Below the pieces are notes generated by a model, which was given only the letters and a program-made list of their open reading frames with translations, made no database searches and was not told the origin of the DNA. A stretch of DNA of 64,000 bases. It comes from DASVDE01 sp963740065 (GTDB taxonomy: Bacteria; Actinomycetota; Thermoleophilia; Solirubrobacterales; 70-9). A program made the translations under genes and the position numbers. The stretch is taken from the NCBI GenBank assembly GCA_963740065.1, contig CAVUCS010000001.1:310001-374000 (forward strand). The letters run 5' to 3'. Of this stretch, positions 54,863-63,721 are shown piece after piece. How positions within the stretch are numbered: the first letter of the stretch is position 1; every line of letters starts with the position of its first letter.

Positions 54863-57032
54863 GTGACGCCCTCTTTCGCCTCCTATATCGGCGGCTGCCT
54901 CGCCGTGGTCGGCATCCTCTCCGCCCTGGGCCTGGGTGGTTACTGGCTGCGGCGCTGGATCGTGCCCGAGTTCTCCGGCGCCCTGGCCCGGCTCGCCGAT
55001 CTGACGATCGCCACCGCGCTGCTGATCCTCTCCCTGCAGTTGCTGGGGACGTTGAGCATCCTCACCCTCGGCTGGATCGTCGTCGGCTGCATCGCCGTCG
55101 GCTTGATTGCGGCTGCGATCGGCCGGCACTTCGCCCCGGCCCGGCGCCGGCGAGGTGGCGGCCCCGCGGGTGGGGAGAATCGCCTTCTGGATCGCCCTCG
55201 GCGTCGCCTCCTGGACGCTCGCCGAGTGGACGTTCCCGTCCCAGCTCAGCCTCGACCAGGGGATGTTCGGCGGCGACACCACCTGGTACCACATGCCCTT
55301 CGCCGCGCGGATCGCCCAGGAGGGGTCGATCGTCCACCTCCACTTCACCGACCCGCTGCGGCTTGCGGCCTGGTTCTACCCCGGAAGCTCAGAGCTGGTC
55401 CACGCGGCTGGGATCGTCCTCTTCAAGAGCGACTGGCTCTCGCCGCTGATCAACCTGGGCTGGCTTTCGATCGCCCTGCTCGCCGCCTGGTGCGTCGGCC
55501 GTCCTTACAAGGTTGGCCCAGCGACTCTGGTCGCGGGGGCGATCGTCCTTTCCGCGGGGGTGATGATCGAGACGCAGCCGGGGGAGGGGCGCAACGACAT
55601 CATGGGCCTCGCCTTCCTGATCGCTTTTGCCGCCTTCCTAATCAACGGCCACCAGCGACGGGCGCCGGTCGAGGGCGCCGCGGTGCAGGACGTGCCGGAG
55701 CGCGACGCGCCGCTACTGGACAAGGGCCCCCTGGTGATGGCGGGGATCGCCGCCGGGCTGGCGATCTCGGTAAAGCTGCCACTGCTGGCCCCCGTTGGGG
55801 CGATCGCGGTCGGGATGGTCTTGGTCAGCGGACGCGGCCGGCGTTTGGTGACCGCCGCGTCGATCGGCATTTCCGCCTTCGTCGTTGGCGGGTACTGGTA
55901 TGTGCGGGCGGCGATCCACTCCGGTGGCAACCCGATTCCGCAGATCGGCTGGGGGCCGCTGCACCTGCCGCGGCCGGACCAGATGCCGCTCGACCCGCGG
56001 CCGCGTTTCGCCGTCGCCCATTACCTCTTCGAGCCGACGATTTACCGCAAGTGGTTCTTTCCCCAGCTCGACAACGCGCTCGGCCCGCTCTTCCCCCTGA
56101 TCCTGGTGATCGCGGTCGCCGCCGCGGTTTACATCGCCTTTCGCTCCCGCAACTTGATCTTGCGCGTGCTGGCCGCCGCGGCCCTGCTGACCGCCGCCGT
56201 CTACATCGTCACGCCGCTGACCGCCGCCGGGCAGGAGGGCTCGCCAACCGGCTTCTTCACCAATACCCGCTACCTGGTCCCCGGCCTGCTATTGGGGATG
56301 GTGATGCTGCCGATCGCGCGGCCTCTGCGCGCTCCCGACTCCCGCGCCCGGCAGACCCTGCTCTTCCTCACCGGGGTCTTCGCCATCTCCGTGTTGACGA
56401 CGCCACGCTGGTATCCCGGCTTCATCGTCGGCACCGTCTTCCTCACCCTGGCTTTGGTCTGGGCGCCGACGGCGCTGTCGATGCTGCGCGGGCGCCGGGA
56501 GATCGGCCGCGGCGCTGTCGCCGCCGCTGTCGCTTCGATCGTCCTGCTCGCGGTCGTCCTCGGTCGCGCTCAGGAGGTTCAGTACTTCAAGCATCACTAC
56601 ACGAGAACGACTCTCTTTCTGCAGGACGGCGGACCCCAGAGAGCGTATGAGTTTGCCCACAAGCAGCACGACAAACGGATTGGCCTCGCCGGCTCGGGGG
56701 AGATCTTTTTCGGCCAGTACGGCTTTTATGGCGCCAACCTGGACAACTACGTCCAGTACATCGGCGTCCCGGGGCCGGATGGCACCTACCGGCTGGCGAC
56801 AGACTGCGCCACCTTTCGCAGGCGGGTCAACGCGGGGAACTACGACTTCGTGATCACCAGCCGCTTCACGGCCGACTCATTCGATTCTCCCTACTGGTAC
56901 CGGGTCTACTACTGGCTAAAAACCGATTCGGCGGTGAGAGAGATCCTCGCCGAGCCCGACATCACCCCCCAGCCGGACTACGTCTTCAAGGTCAACGGCG
57001 AGCTCGACCCGGCGTCCTGCCCGAGAAGCTGA
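54863..57032 (+). CDS. multi-spanning membrane protein, glycosyltransferase-like (frameshift near 55140)
   Basis: About 722 aa. Frame 1 gives helices YIGGCLAVVGILSALGLGG and TIATALLILSLQLLGTLSIL up to about RHFAPARR; one base is lost or gained near 55140 and the other frame continues VAAPRVGRIAFWIALGVAS through at least ten more helices, ending in a soluble tail (GSGEIFFGQYGFYGANLDN). An external loop after WTFPSQLSLDQGMFGGDTTWYHMPFAARI has the Asp residues of GT39/PMT-like enzymes, but a donor site is not shown. Starts 13 bp after msrA. Confidence 0.8.
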
Positions 57033-57045
57033 GAGCCGCCGCCGC

Positions 57046-57855
57046 TTAAACCGGCGCCAGGGCGTGGTCGCGGATTAAGTCTGCGGAGCGCTCCGGTTGC
57101 TCCCACCAAAACATGTGCCCTGCGCCTTCGAGCAGCTCCAGCCGGTGGGAGTCATCCGGCAGCAGGGAGTCGATCTCATGGCCATTGACCGCGGGAAGCA
57201 GCCTGTCCTCGGTGCCGTGGATGACCAGAGTCGGGCTGCCGATCTGCCCAAGCCGGTCGCTTGTGTTGTGCGCCCCGCAAGCGCGCATTTGCTGGACGAT
57301 GACCGCCGCCGGGGCCGGCAGCGCCTTCGCCATCTCTTCGAATGCGGCGAAGCGGGACTCGTCCTCGCGGAAGGTGGGGGAGAGGTTGATCTCCCACATC
57401 GCCCGACGGACGGCCTCGGGGTCTCTGGCGGCGAACGCCGCGCCGAGGCGCTGAAGGTCCTCGGGGTCCATTAGCTGCCCCTCCGGGCCGCCGCAGTATG
57501 TGGCGCCGATGGTGAGGGTGCGGATCCGATCGGGGTTGGCGAGGGTCAGCTCCTGGGCGATCATTCCCCCCATCGAGATCCCAACCACGTGGGCGCGATC
57601 GATCTCGAGCGCGTCGAGCAGGCCGACCGCGTCTTGGGCGAGGTCGGCGATCGTGAACGGCATCTCCGCCTTTCCCGAGTGGCCCATCCCGCGGTTGTCG
57701 AAGGCAATGCAGTCGAAGCTCTCCTCAAGCGAGGAGAGGAAAGGGCGTCCCCAGGTGAGGTGGGTCGCGCTCATGCCCTGGATCAACAGCATCGGCTCGC
57801 CGGCGCCCGCGCGGGCGTAGTGCAACTCGGTTCCTCCCACGTCGACGCTCGGCAT
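57046..57855 (-). CDS. alpha/beta hydrolase
   Basis: 269 aa. Oxyanion HG-like GQ/GMSATHLTW, DNRGMGHSGKAEM, nucleophile elbow VVGISMGGMIAQELTLA (Ser about 98), acid GTEDRLLPA and His in GAGHMFWWEQPE. Resembles 3-oxoadipate enol-lactonase-type hydrolases; substrate unassigned. Start ATG at 57855 (MPSVDVGGTELHY); the longer open frame is ignored. Confidence 0.88.
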   Translation of the reverse strand: MPSVDVGGTELHYARAGAGEPMLLIQGMSATHLTWGRPFLSSLEESFDCIAFDNRGMGHSGKAEMPFTIADLAQDAVGLLDALEIDRAHVVGISMGGMIAQELTLANPDRIRTLTIGATYCGGPEGQLMDPEDLQRLGAAFAARDPEAVRRAMWEINLSPTFREDESRFAAFEEMAKALPAPAAVIVQQMRACGAHNTSDRLGQIGSPTLVIHGTEDRLLPAVNGHEIDSLLPDDSHRLELLEGAGHMFWWEQPERSADLIRDHALAPV

Positions 57856-57913
57856 CGCCGAAAGCCTATGAAAAACGGTCTGGCGTGTCCCGGCCCCGCT
57901 AGATTTCCTCGCC

Positions 57914-58768
57914 GTGGCAGAGCTCATCCTCTACGCGATTCCGGCCTTTGTCCTGTTGCTGGTCGCCGAGTTGCTCGCCTTTCGGTTCGCCGACGATCAC
58001 GACCGCGACCTGGTCGGCTATGAGTCGAAGGACACCCGCACGAGTCTGACCATGGGCACCGGCAATGTTGCGATCAGCGCCCTCTGGAAGGCGGTCGTGG
58101 TCGTCGTCTACGCCGGCCTCTACGAGCTGACACCGCTGCGCATGCCGCCCGAGTTGTGGTGGACCTACGTGATCCTTTTCTTCGCCGAGGACCTCGCCTA
58201 CTACTGGTTCCACCGGGTCCACCACGAGGTGCGGCTGTTCTGGGCGAGCCATGTCGTCCACCACTCCTCCGAGCACTACAACCTCTCGACCGCGTTGCGT
58301 CAAACCTGGACGCCGATGACCGCGCTGCCGTTCTGGGCGCCGCTGGCGCTACTCGGGTTCCCTCCCTGGATGATTCTCACCCAGCAAGCGATCAGCCTGA
58401 TCTACCAGTTCTGGATCCATACCGAGCGGATCGGGAAGCTGCCCGCGCCGATCGAGTTCTTCTTCAACACGCCATCCCATCACCGCGTCCACCACGGTTC
58501 CAATGAGGAGTACCTGGACCGCAATTACGCCGGCATCCTGGTCATTTGGGACAGGATCTTCGGCAGCTTCCAGGGGGAGGCTGAGCGGCCCCGCTATGGC
58601 TTGACCCGGAACATCCGCACCTTCAAGCCGACTCGCGTCGCCTTCCATGAGTTTTCCGCGATCGCCCGCGACGTGCGCGCGGCCACGAGCTGGCGTCACA
58701 AGCTCGGTTACATGTTCCGTGGCCCAGGCTGGTCCCCGGACGGCAGCGGCGGCGGCTCGCGAGGTTGA
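57914..58768 (+). CDS. sterol desaturase / fatty acid hydroxylase family protein
   Basis: 284-aa membrane di-iron enzyme. His clusters HRVHHE, HVVHHSSEHYN and HHRVHHGSNEEYLDRNYAG supply the ligands; helices include YAIPAFVLLLVAELLAF and FWAPLALLGFPPWMILT. Hydroxylates or desaturates a lipid. GTG start. Its last 61 bp overlap a convergent membrane protein gene. Confidence 0.9.
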   Translation: MAELILYAIPAFVLLLVAELLAFRFADDHDRDLVGYESKDTRTSLTMGTGNVAISALWKAVVVVVYAGLYELTPLRMPPELWWTYVILFFAEDLAYYWFHRVHHEVRLFWASHVVHHSSEHYNLSTALRQTWTPMTALPFWAPLALLGFPPWMILTQQAISLIYQFWIHTERIGKLPAPIEFFFNTPSHHRVHHGSNEEYLDRNYAGILVIWDRIFGSFQGEAERPRYGLTRNIRTFKPTRVAFHEFSAIARDVRAATSWRHKLGYMFRGPGWSPDGSGGGSRG

Positions 58769-59295
58769 AGGTCGAGCCGGTCGATCAAGAGGATCAGGGC
58801 GGGGATGGTCGGTGCCGCCACCGCCAGCAGGAACCAAAATTGCGCGGCGTCGGTCCCGGCGCCCAGAGAATGGATGAGGCCGAGTAGCCAGAAGATCGCT
58901 ATGAAGCGGTGTACGAGTCGCCAGCGCGCCGCCCCAATCCTCGCGCGTGCGTAGTAGGTGAGTCCCAGCGCGGCGAGGCCCCAGCCGGCGAGGATCCCGA
59001 ACCCGGTCCAGATCGGGCGGTAGGTGGATGCGAACGGGACCGAGATTTCGATGACCGTGGGATGGAGGTAGTGATCGCCGAGCAGTGCCAGGCCGTGAAT
59101 CGCAACCGCGATCAATGTCGCCAGCGACAGCGCCTCGTGTAGGGGCTTGGCGTCGGTGCCCATAAGCGTGCCTCCTGTGCTGCCGCGGCGGGAGATCAGG
59201 AGACCGACGCAAACCGACGCGCCGGCAAGGAGGATCGCCGCTGTTCCGGCGGCGCGACTTGTGATCCAGAAGAGGTGCGGGCCGGTCGCCGTCAC
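58708..59295 (-). CDS. ferric reductase-like transmembrane protein (MsrQ/FRD type)
   Basis: 195 aa, six helices. Heme-binding His pattern: LHEALSLATLIAVAIHGLALLGDHY and RLVHRFIAIFWLLGLIHSLG, as in ferric-reductase-domain proteins. No FAD/NAD module, so it resembles the MsrQ-like membrane part. GTG start overlaps the upstream gene by 4 bp. Confidence 0.85.
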   Translation of the reverse strand: MTATGPHLFWITSRAAGTAAILLAGASVCVGLLISRRGSTGGTLMGTDAKPLHEALSLATLIAVAIHGLALLGDHYLHPTVIEISVPFASTYRPIWTGFGILAGWGLAALGLTYYARARIGAARWRLVHRFIAIFWLLGLIHSLGAGTDAAQFWFLLAVAAPTIPALILLIDRLDLQPREPPPLPSGDQPGPRNM

Positions 59296-59612
59296 GAGGA
59301 GGCGGTGACTACCGGCGCGGGCGTCGACGCGGGCGGGGCGGCTGTCACCGGGGCAGTCTCGACTTGGACGGAATCGGCCGGCGGGGCCTGTGCAGTCACC
59401 GCGCCGCCAGGTCTAGGCGCGACCGCGCGGTTGTCGCTGAGGGCCGGGTCACGGCCGAGGGCCAGCTGTCCGAAGATGACCGTCCAGGCGATCGCGAACA
59501 GCGCCAGTGAGCCGCTGATCGTGCGCTGCCGGATCAGCGATATGCGACGGCGCCTGGATCGGACCTTGGCGCGGGCCAGCTGTCTTGCGTCAAGACGGCG
59601 GTATTCGTCCAT
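59292..59612 (-). CDS. single-helix membrane protein with Pro/Ala-rich tail
   Basis: 106 aa from the ATG at 59612: charged N-terminus (RRLDARQLARAKVRSRRRR), one helix (ISGSLALFAIAWTVIFGQL), then a Pro/Ala/Val-rich periplasmic tail (VTAAPPASTPAPVVTASS). Its stop overlaps the ferric-reductase-like start, so it is a likely partner, similar to the fusions seen in FMN-binding companions, but no FMN motif exists. Unknown function. Confidence 0.7.
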   Translation of the reverse strand: MDEYRRLDARQLARAKVRSRRRRISLIRQRTISGSLALFAIAWTVIFGQLALGRDPALSDNRAVAPRPGGAVTAQAPPADSVQVETAPVTAAPPASTPAPVVTASS

Positions 59613-59714
59613 CGCGGCATTCTCGGCCGCAAAGGCTAAGAACAGGCAAAGAGCCTCTAAAGAATTACTCACCCCGATGGTTTGGGGGGCTTGGCCCGCG
59701 GGTAGCTCAGGCCC

Positions 59715-59855
59715 ATGGAACTCTCGATATTGCTGATTGTCATCGGGATCGTTTTGGCGATCCTCGTCCACTATGCCCTCGGGATCGTCGTGATCCTGAT
59801 CGGCTTGGCAATGCTGATTTTGCCGCGCCTGGGGGGCCGAGGCTCGCGCGCTTAG
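59715..59855 (+). CDS. 46-residue two-helix membrane protein
   Basis: MELSILLIVIGIVLAILVHY then ALGIVVILIGLAMLILPRLG and a basic end: two hydrophobic segments with a short polar turn. It precedes the membrane/USP-like protein gene by 24 bp on the same strand. Continuous hydrophobicity in a GC-rich genome supports coding. No relative recognised. Confidence 0.55.
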   Translation: MELSILLIVIGIVLAILVHYALGIVVILIGLAMLILPRLGGRGSRA

Positions 59856-59879
59856 GCGTCATCGACAAGACTTCCAGGG

Positions 59880-60488
59880 ATGGCTCCCTGGAAGTTGCCG
59901 TTGGTGGTCGCCGCGCTCGCGGTGCCCATCGTCGCCGGCTTCATGCTCGCCGGCCCCGCGCTTGGGGTCGCGCTTGGAGCGTTGGCGGTGGTCGCGCTCT
60001 TGGTCATCGCCGCGCGCCAGCGCCCGCGGGGCCCGATTGGCTCTCCTTCCGGCGGGGAGCCGCGGCGTCACGTTCTGATCGTCATCACCTGCCCGGTCGA
60101 GGAGCCCGCCGCGGTGGCCGCGATCGCCCGCGCGGCGGGGGTAGATCGTGACGGTGGGGCGGAGGTCGATCTCCTCGTCCTGTCTCCGGCGAGCATTGGC
60201 TTCCTCGACCGCTGGGCTTCCGATGTCGAGGGGTCCCGGCGGCGGGCGCAGGAGAGGCTGGTCGTGACGGTGGCGGCGCTTGCGAAGGAGGGCATCGCGG
60301 CTGAGGCCAGGGTCGGGGACGAGGACGTCTTGCAAGCGGTTGAGGACCAACTGCAGAGCTACCCCGCCGATGAAGTGCTGCTGGTCAGCTCCGGCGCTGA
60401 AGACGCCGAGCGCTTGGCGCCGGCCGCGGCGGAGCTGGGCGCGCGCCTAAGGGCCGAGTTTCGGCATCTGGATCTCGGCGGAACCTGA
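59880..60488 (+). CDS. membrane-anchored universal-stress-like protein
   Basis: 202 aa. Two N-terminal helices (LPLVVAALAVPIVAGFMLAG; ALGVALGALAVVALLVIAA) followed by an alpha/beta domain: HVLIVITCPVEEPAAVAAIA, DLLVLSPASIGFLDRW, RAQERLVVTVAALAKEG and EVLLVSSGAEDAERLAPAA. This is the layout of UspA-like folds attached to membrane helices, which I have seen repeatedly in Actinobacteria. ATP-binding loop unclear. Starts 24 bp after the 46-aa gene. Confidence 0.75.
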   Translation: MAPWKLPLVVAALAVPIVAGFMLAGPALGVALGALAVVALLVIAARQRPRGPIGSPSGGEPRRHVLIVITCPVEEPAAVAAIARAAGVDRDGGAEVDLLVLSPASIGFLDRWASDVEGSRRRAQERLVVTVAALAKEGIAAEARVGDEDVLQAVEDQLQSYPADEVLLVSSGAEDAERLAPAAAELGARLRAEFRHLDLGGT

Positions 60489-60501
60489 GGTCGGAGCCGG
60501 C

Positions 60502-61497
60502 TCAGCAGACGTGGGTGTGGCCGGCGCTCTTGACGACTTGGAAGGCACTGCCGGGTATCCGCTTCAGCTGGTTGAGGCTGGGGTCACTCCAGCGTCGGTC
60601 GCTGGTGCCGCCGAAGTACCAGTTGGAGCCGTTGTCGGCGACGATCAGGCCGTAGTGCTTGAGCGCGACCGCGATCGTCTTCGCCTCGCCGCTGAAGTGA
60701 CCCACCCCGTAGCCGGGCTTGAGTCGCAGCCGGGTGCCCATTGCCGGTGCGTTTGGGTTGGCGGTGTCGCCGGCGCAATGGGAGGCGGGATGGATCCAGG
60801 CGTTGCGCGTGCTCTCGAAAGTGACGCGGATCGCGTGCTCCACGCGGTGGTGGGCGACCTCGTTGTACTGGATCAGGCCGGGGAAGATCGGCAGCCCGGC
60901 GGCATCGGCCGATGTCCACGTGTCCGGACGCCGCGCAGTGGAACGCAGGTTCCATCTGGCTCCCGAGTCAGCGTTCCAGTGCGCATGCCGGCCGCCCTTG
61001 GAGAAGGCCCGGTAGAGCTCATACAACGTGCAGCTGGAGCGGTCGACGACAAGCACGTGTCGATCACCGTCGCTGCCCTGGCCACCTTCGACCGGCGCGC
61101 CCTTGGGAATCGGGAACGGTCCGCGGTCGCTCTCGCTGCCATAGGCGGTGTAGTGGACCGGCAGCTTGCGCTGCCCGGCGCCAACCACCGCGTAGGGGAA
61201 GCCGTAGGCCCGCGGCGAGCCGAAGTCGGGATGGAGCATGTTTCCGCCATGGGATTCGATGTAGCGGATGACCGCGCGCGAGTTACGCGCTACCGGCGCC
61301 TTGGAGATGTCCTGGTTCCAGGCGGCCTGGTTGGGCAGTGAAGCCGCCCGCGGCGAGAGCGAGGCGGGCGGATCGGGAAAGACCGGGCAATCGCTGAGGG
61401 TGGGGTAGGGACCAAGCGCCCCGGCCGAGCAAGCCCCAATCAGGGCGGTCGCACCCAGCGTCGCGGCGAAGCCGACGACCGCCGCAGCGCGTTTCAC
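60502..61497 (-). CDS. secreted lipoprotein, conserved hypothetical
   Basis: 331 aa. Lipobox LIGACS (Cys about 23). Recognisable stretches LSDCPVFPDPPASLS, HPDFGSPRAYGFPYAVVG, DGDRHVLVVDRSSCTLYEL, RPDTWTSADAAGLPIFPGL and HASHCAGDTANPNAPAMG-like (HPASHCAGDTANPN). Several Cys may form disulfides. It looks like a secreted protein family common in actinobacteria; activity unknown. GTG start; overlaps the upstream repeat-protein gene by 4 bp. Confidence 0.75.
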   Translation of the reverse strand: MKRAAAVVGFAATLGATALIGACSAGALGPYPTLSDCPVFPDPPASLSPRAASLPNQAAWNQDISKAPVARNSRAVIRYIESHGGNMLHPDFGSPRAYGFPYAVVGAGQRKLPVHYTAYGSESDRGPFPIPKGAPVEGGQGSDGDRHVLVVDRSSCTLYELYRAFSKGGRHAHWNADSGARWNLRSTARRPDTWTSADAAGLPIFPGLIQYNEVAHHRVEHAIRVTFESTRNAWIHPASHCAGDTANPNAPAMGTRLRLKPGYGVGHFSGEAKTIAVALKHYGLIVADNGSNWYFGGTSDRRWSDPSLNQLKRIPGSAFQVVKSAGHTHVC

Positions 61498-61742
61498 GTC
61501 TCAGGCGTCCGGTCGCGAATCGTCAGTTTCCCGACCTCAAGTTCCTTGACCTTCAATCTGCCAATCGATGCCCGCCCAATGGCGAGTCGCCCAACGCTCA
61601 TCCGCCCAATCGCAAAGCCCCCAACCGCGGCCGCCCCAACGGCCAGCGCCCCCGCGGCAAGCGCCCCGCGCGCCTGCGCCCTGGTAGCGGCGGTAGGCCG
61701 AGCTCGCGACCGAAGAAGATCAGAGGATCGACGCCCAGACAT
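61494..61742 (-). CDS. small pentapeptide-like repeat protein
   Basis: 82 aa from the ATG 61742. Residues 27-75 are successive 5-residue units ending in hydrophobic small/large alternation (ALAVG AAAVG GFAIG RMSVG RLAIG RASIG RLKVK ELEVG), resembling a short right-handed beta helix as in pentapeptide-repeat proteins, though the central Leu/Phe rule is only partly met. Overlaps the lipoprotein gene. Confidence 0.55.
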   Translation of the reverse strand: MSGRRSSDLLRSRARPTAATRAQARGALAAGALAVGAAAVGGFAIGRMSVGRLAIGRASIGRLKVKELEVGKLTIRDRTPET

Positions 61743-61776
61743 CCCCCTCAACGCTATCGCTAGATTGAAGCGACGC

Positions 61777-61850
61777 GGTGGACGTAGCTCAATCGGTAGA
61801 GCCCCGGCTTGTGGTGCCGGATGTTGCGGGTTCGAGTCCCGTCGTCCACC
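61777..61850 (+). tRNA. tRNA-His (GTG)
   Basis: Anticodon loop ttGTGgt in stem ccggc/gccgg; acceptor gtggacg/cgtccac, T arm gcggg-ttcgagt-cccgt, and the extra 5' G (61777) typical of His tRNA facing discriminator C. CCA not encoded. D arm gctc/gagc around aatcggta. Confidence 0.97.
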
Positions 61851-61859
61851 CTCAGCGGT

Positions 61860-62354
61860 CTATTGGACTTGGAACTCGTTCGATTGCAGGTAGACACTCA
61901 GCAGCTTGAGCACATGTGCGGTGGGGGCGTGAATCGGGTCGGGAAGGTTGTCGAGCTCGACGAATTTGACCTCGATTGATTCTTCGTGGTCTGGGTGAGG
62001 GTCGCCCTGCCACCTCTCCGCCATGAAGCAGAGGGCGAAGCAGTGGGTGACGTCTCCGTTTGGGTAGTGGATCGTGTGTGCCTTGGCTTCGGAGAGGCAG
62101 CCGAAGGGGATCAGGTCGTTCTCGACGACCTTGACTCCGGCCTCCTCCTTTAGCTCCTCGATCGCCGTTCTGGCGAAGCTGCCGCCGGGTTCTGCTGCTC
62201 CCGCGGGGAGGCACCAGGTGCCGTCGTCGGCGCGCTTGGTGAGGAGGATCCGGCCGTCGCCCCGTCGTAGGGCAATCATCGCCCCGGGCATCAGCACCAG
62301 ATCGTTGCCGATCGCATGACGCAATCTCCACAGATAGGAACCCGCGTATGGCAT
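61860..62354 (-). CDS. NUDIX hydrolase
   Basis: 164 aa. NUDIX box GAAEPGGSFARTAIEELKEEAG (GX5EX7REUXEEXGU pattern, with REL as EEL), preceded by GDGRILLTKRADDGTWCLP. C-terminal VKFVELDNLPDPIHA. Hydrolyses nucleoside diphosphate-linked substrates. ATG 62354 chosen (MPYAGSYLWRLRHAIG); longer frame is spurious. Confidence 0.9.
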   Translation of the reverse strand: MPYAGSYLWRLRHAIGNDLVLMPGAMIALRRGDGRILLTKRADDGTWCLPAGAAEPGGSFARTAIEELKEEAGVKVVENDLIPFGCLSEAKAHTIHYPNGDVTHCFALCFMAERWQGDPHPDHEESIEVKFVELDNLPDPIHAPTAHVLKLLSVYLQSNEFQVQ

Positions 62355-62383
62355 TCCAGAGAGACTAGATGCGGGCTTCAGAT

Positions 62384-62797
62384 CTAGACGCTGCGAAGTT
62401 CGGCTAGGACGGCCTGGGGGGTGACGATTCGGGTCCCTTGGTGGATGCCGACCTGAAGCAGGTGTTGTCGGTCGCCCGATATGAGGGCATCCACTCTCGC
62501 TTCGACCGCGCAGGCGAGGATCAGGTCGTCGTCGGGGTCTCCGGTGACAGCTTCGGGGGGAGTTTGAGGTGGGGGCACTGTCTTGGTTGCCAGATCGATC
62601 AGCAGCTCTTCGACTTGATGCCAGTGCTTTGGGTCGAATCTGAGCTTGCCGGTGAGGACTCGCTTCAGCTCGTCCATCACCGGCTTTGCGAGGACAAGCT
62701 CCAGGCGACCGTCGATTGCTTCCTCGATGACACGACTTGGTGGGCCGGCCGCGATGAAGGCGGAGATCAGGACGTTGGTGTCGGGAAGGACGCGCAG
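62384..62797 (-). CDS. PIN-domain toxin (VapC-like, COG1569 type), CTG start
   Basis: 137 aa. Mg-binding acidic residues in LPDTNVLISAFI (first Asp), MDELKRVL (Glu), and DPDDDLILACAVEARVDALISGDRQHLL (last Asp pair). Sequence before the first ATG/GTG (62680) is clearly PIN, and the only start that gives the whole domain is CTG at 62797, 2 bp after the antitoxin stop. Cleaves RNA when freed from its antitoxin. Confidence 0.75.
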   Translation of the reverse strand: MRVLPDTNVLISAFIAAGPPSRVIEEAIDGRLELVLAKPVMDELKRVLTGKLRFDPKHWHQVEELLIDLATKTVPPPQTPPEAVTGDPDDDLILACAVEARVDALISGDRQHLLQVGIHQGTRIVTPQAVLAELRSV

Positions 62798-62799
62798 GG

Positions 62800-63036
62800 T
62801 CAGTTGCGCTGGGCACGCGTTTCGTCGACCAGGGCTTCGCTGTCTTCGGGCCCGATCCCACGGGTCTCGGCGCGGTCGCGGCCATAGCGCTGAAGGGCGG
62901 CGAAGCGCTCTATCTGGACCTGACGACGCAGGGCGTCGCGGACGACTTCGCTCTTTGTCTTGCCCAGGCTTTGGGCGAGAGCGTCGGTCTCTTCAGCGAG
63001 ATCGTCGGGCAGGGATACGGAGAGTAGGCGACTCAT
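62800..63036 (-). CDS. ribbon-helix-helix antitoxin (VapB-like)
   Basis: 78 aa. SRLLSVSLPDDLAEETDALA and LGKTKSEVVRDALRRQVQIE form an RHH DNA-binding domain; the C-terminus (RGIGPEDSEALVDETRAQRN) should block the PIN toxin. Toxin gene follows by 2 bp. It is divergent from a VOC-like gene, so the 34-bp gap holds both promoters. Likely autorepressor. Confidence 0.88.
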   Translation of the reverse strand: MSRLLSVSLPDDLAEETDALAQSLGKTKSEVVRDALRRQVQIERFAALQRYGRDRAETRGIGPEDSEALVDETRAQRN

Positions 63037-63070
63037 ATGAAATCATCATATCGAGTAGATTCACTCGTCT

Positions 63071-63721
63071 GTGACCTCGATCGATGAGTTGATCGTTGCG
63101 GATGCGCCGGAGGCTTGGGCGGCGCTTGGGTTTGAGGTCGACGGCGATACCTGCGTGGTGGGGAATGTGCGAATCCGGTTGGCGGGTTCGGATGCGGGCA
63201 AGGGGTTGACCGGGTGGTCGCTACGCGATGTCGAGAGCACCGAGTTGGATGGGATCCCGACGACGCGGTCGGAGGCGGGCGTGTCCGGCGCGCCTTCGGC
63301 TCATTCCAACGGCATCACGGCGATTGATCACGTTGTTGCCATCACGCCTGCGCTTGACCGGACTGTCGCGGTATTGCAAGACGCTGGGCTCGACTTGCGC
63401 CGCCTCCGTGAGGAGCCGACGCCGGCGGGCGCTCCCCGGCAAGCGTTCTTCCGACTCGGCGCGACCATCCTCGAGGTCGTTCAGGAGCCTCCGGAGGCGA
63501 TCGAGCGGGGTGGGGGAGTTGACCGATCCGCCTTCTTCTGGGGCCTCGCCTTCGTTGCACCCGATCTTGACGCGACGGTCGCTTCGCTCGGCGACGGTGT
63601 GAGTGAGATTCGCTCAGCGGTGCAGCCCGGCCGCCGTATCGCCACCTTGCGTCGTTCCGCCGGGCTTACCGTGCCGATCGCGCTGATGACGCCTCCGGTA
63701 AACCGGCCGGAAACCTCTTAG
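63071..63721 (+). CDS. VOC/glyoxalase-like protein
   Basis: 216 aa. Two beta-alpha-beta modules: IDELIVADAPEAWAALGFEV at the start and ITAIDHVVAITPALDRTVAV near residue 84, with RQAFFRLGATILEVVQEP and GLAFVAPDLDATVASLG, typical of glyoxalase/VOC proteins. Metal ligand set not complete, so enzymatic activity unsure. GTG start. Confidence 0.85.
   Translation: MTSIDELIVADAPEAWAALGFEVDGDTCVVGNVRIRLAGSDAGKGLTGWSLRDVESTELDGIPTTRSEAGVSGAPSAHSNGITAIDHVVAITPALDRTVAVLQDAGLDLRRLREEPTPAGAPRQAFFRLGATILEVVQEPPEAIERGGGVDRSAFFWGLAFVAPDLDATVASLGDGVSEIRSAVQPGRRIATLRRSAGLTVPIALMTPPVNRPETS

Noticed and set aside
54593..56650. A 685-residue frame over the membrane protein
   Set aside because: Only its first part (from 54863) is coding; after 55140 the real protein is in a different frame and this one is Arg-rich nonsense.
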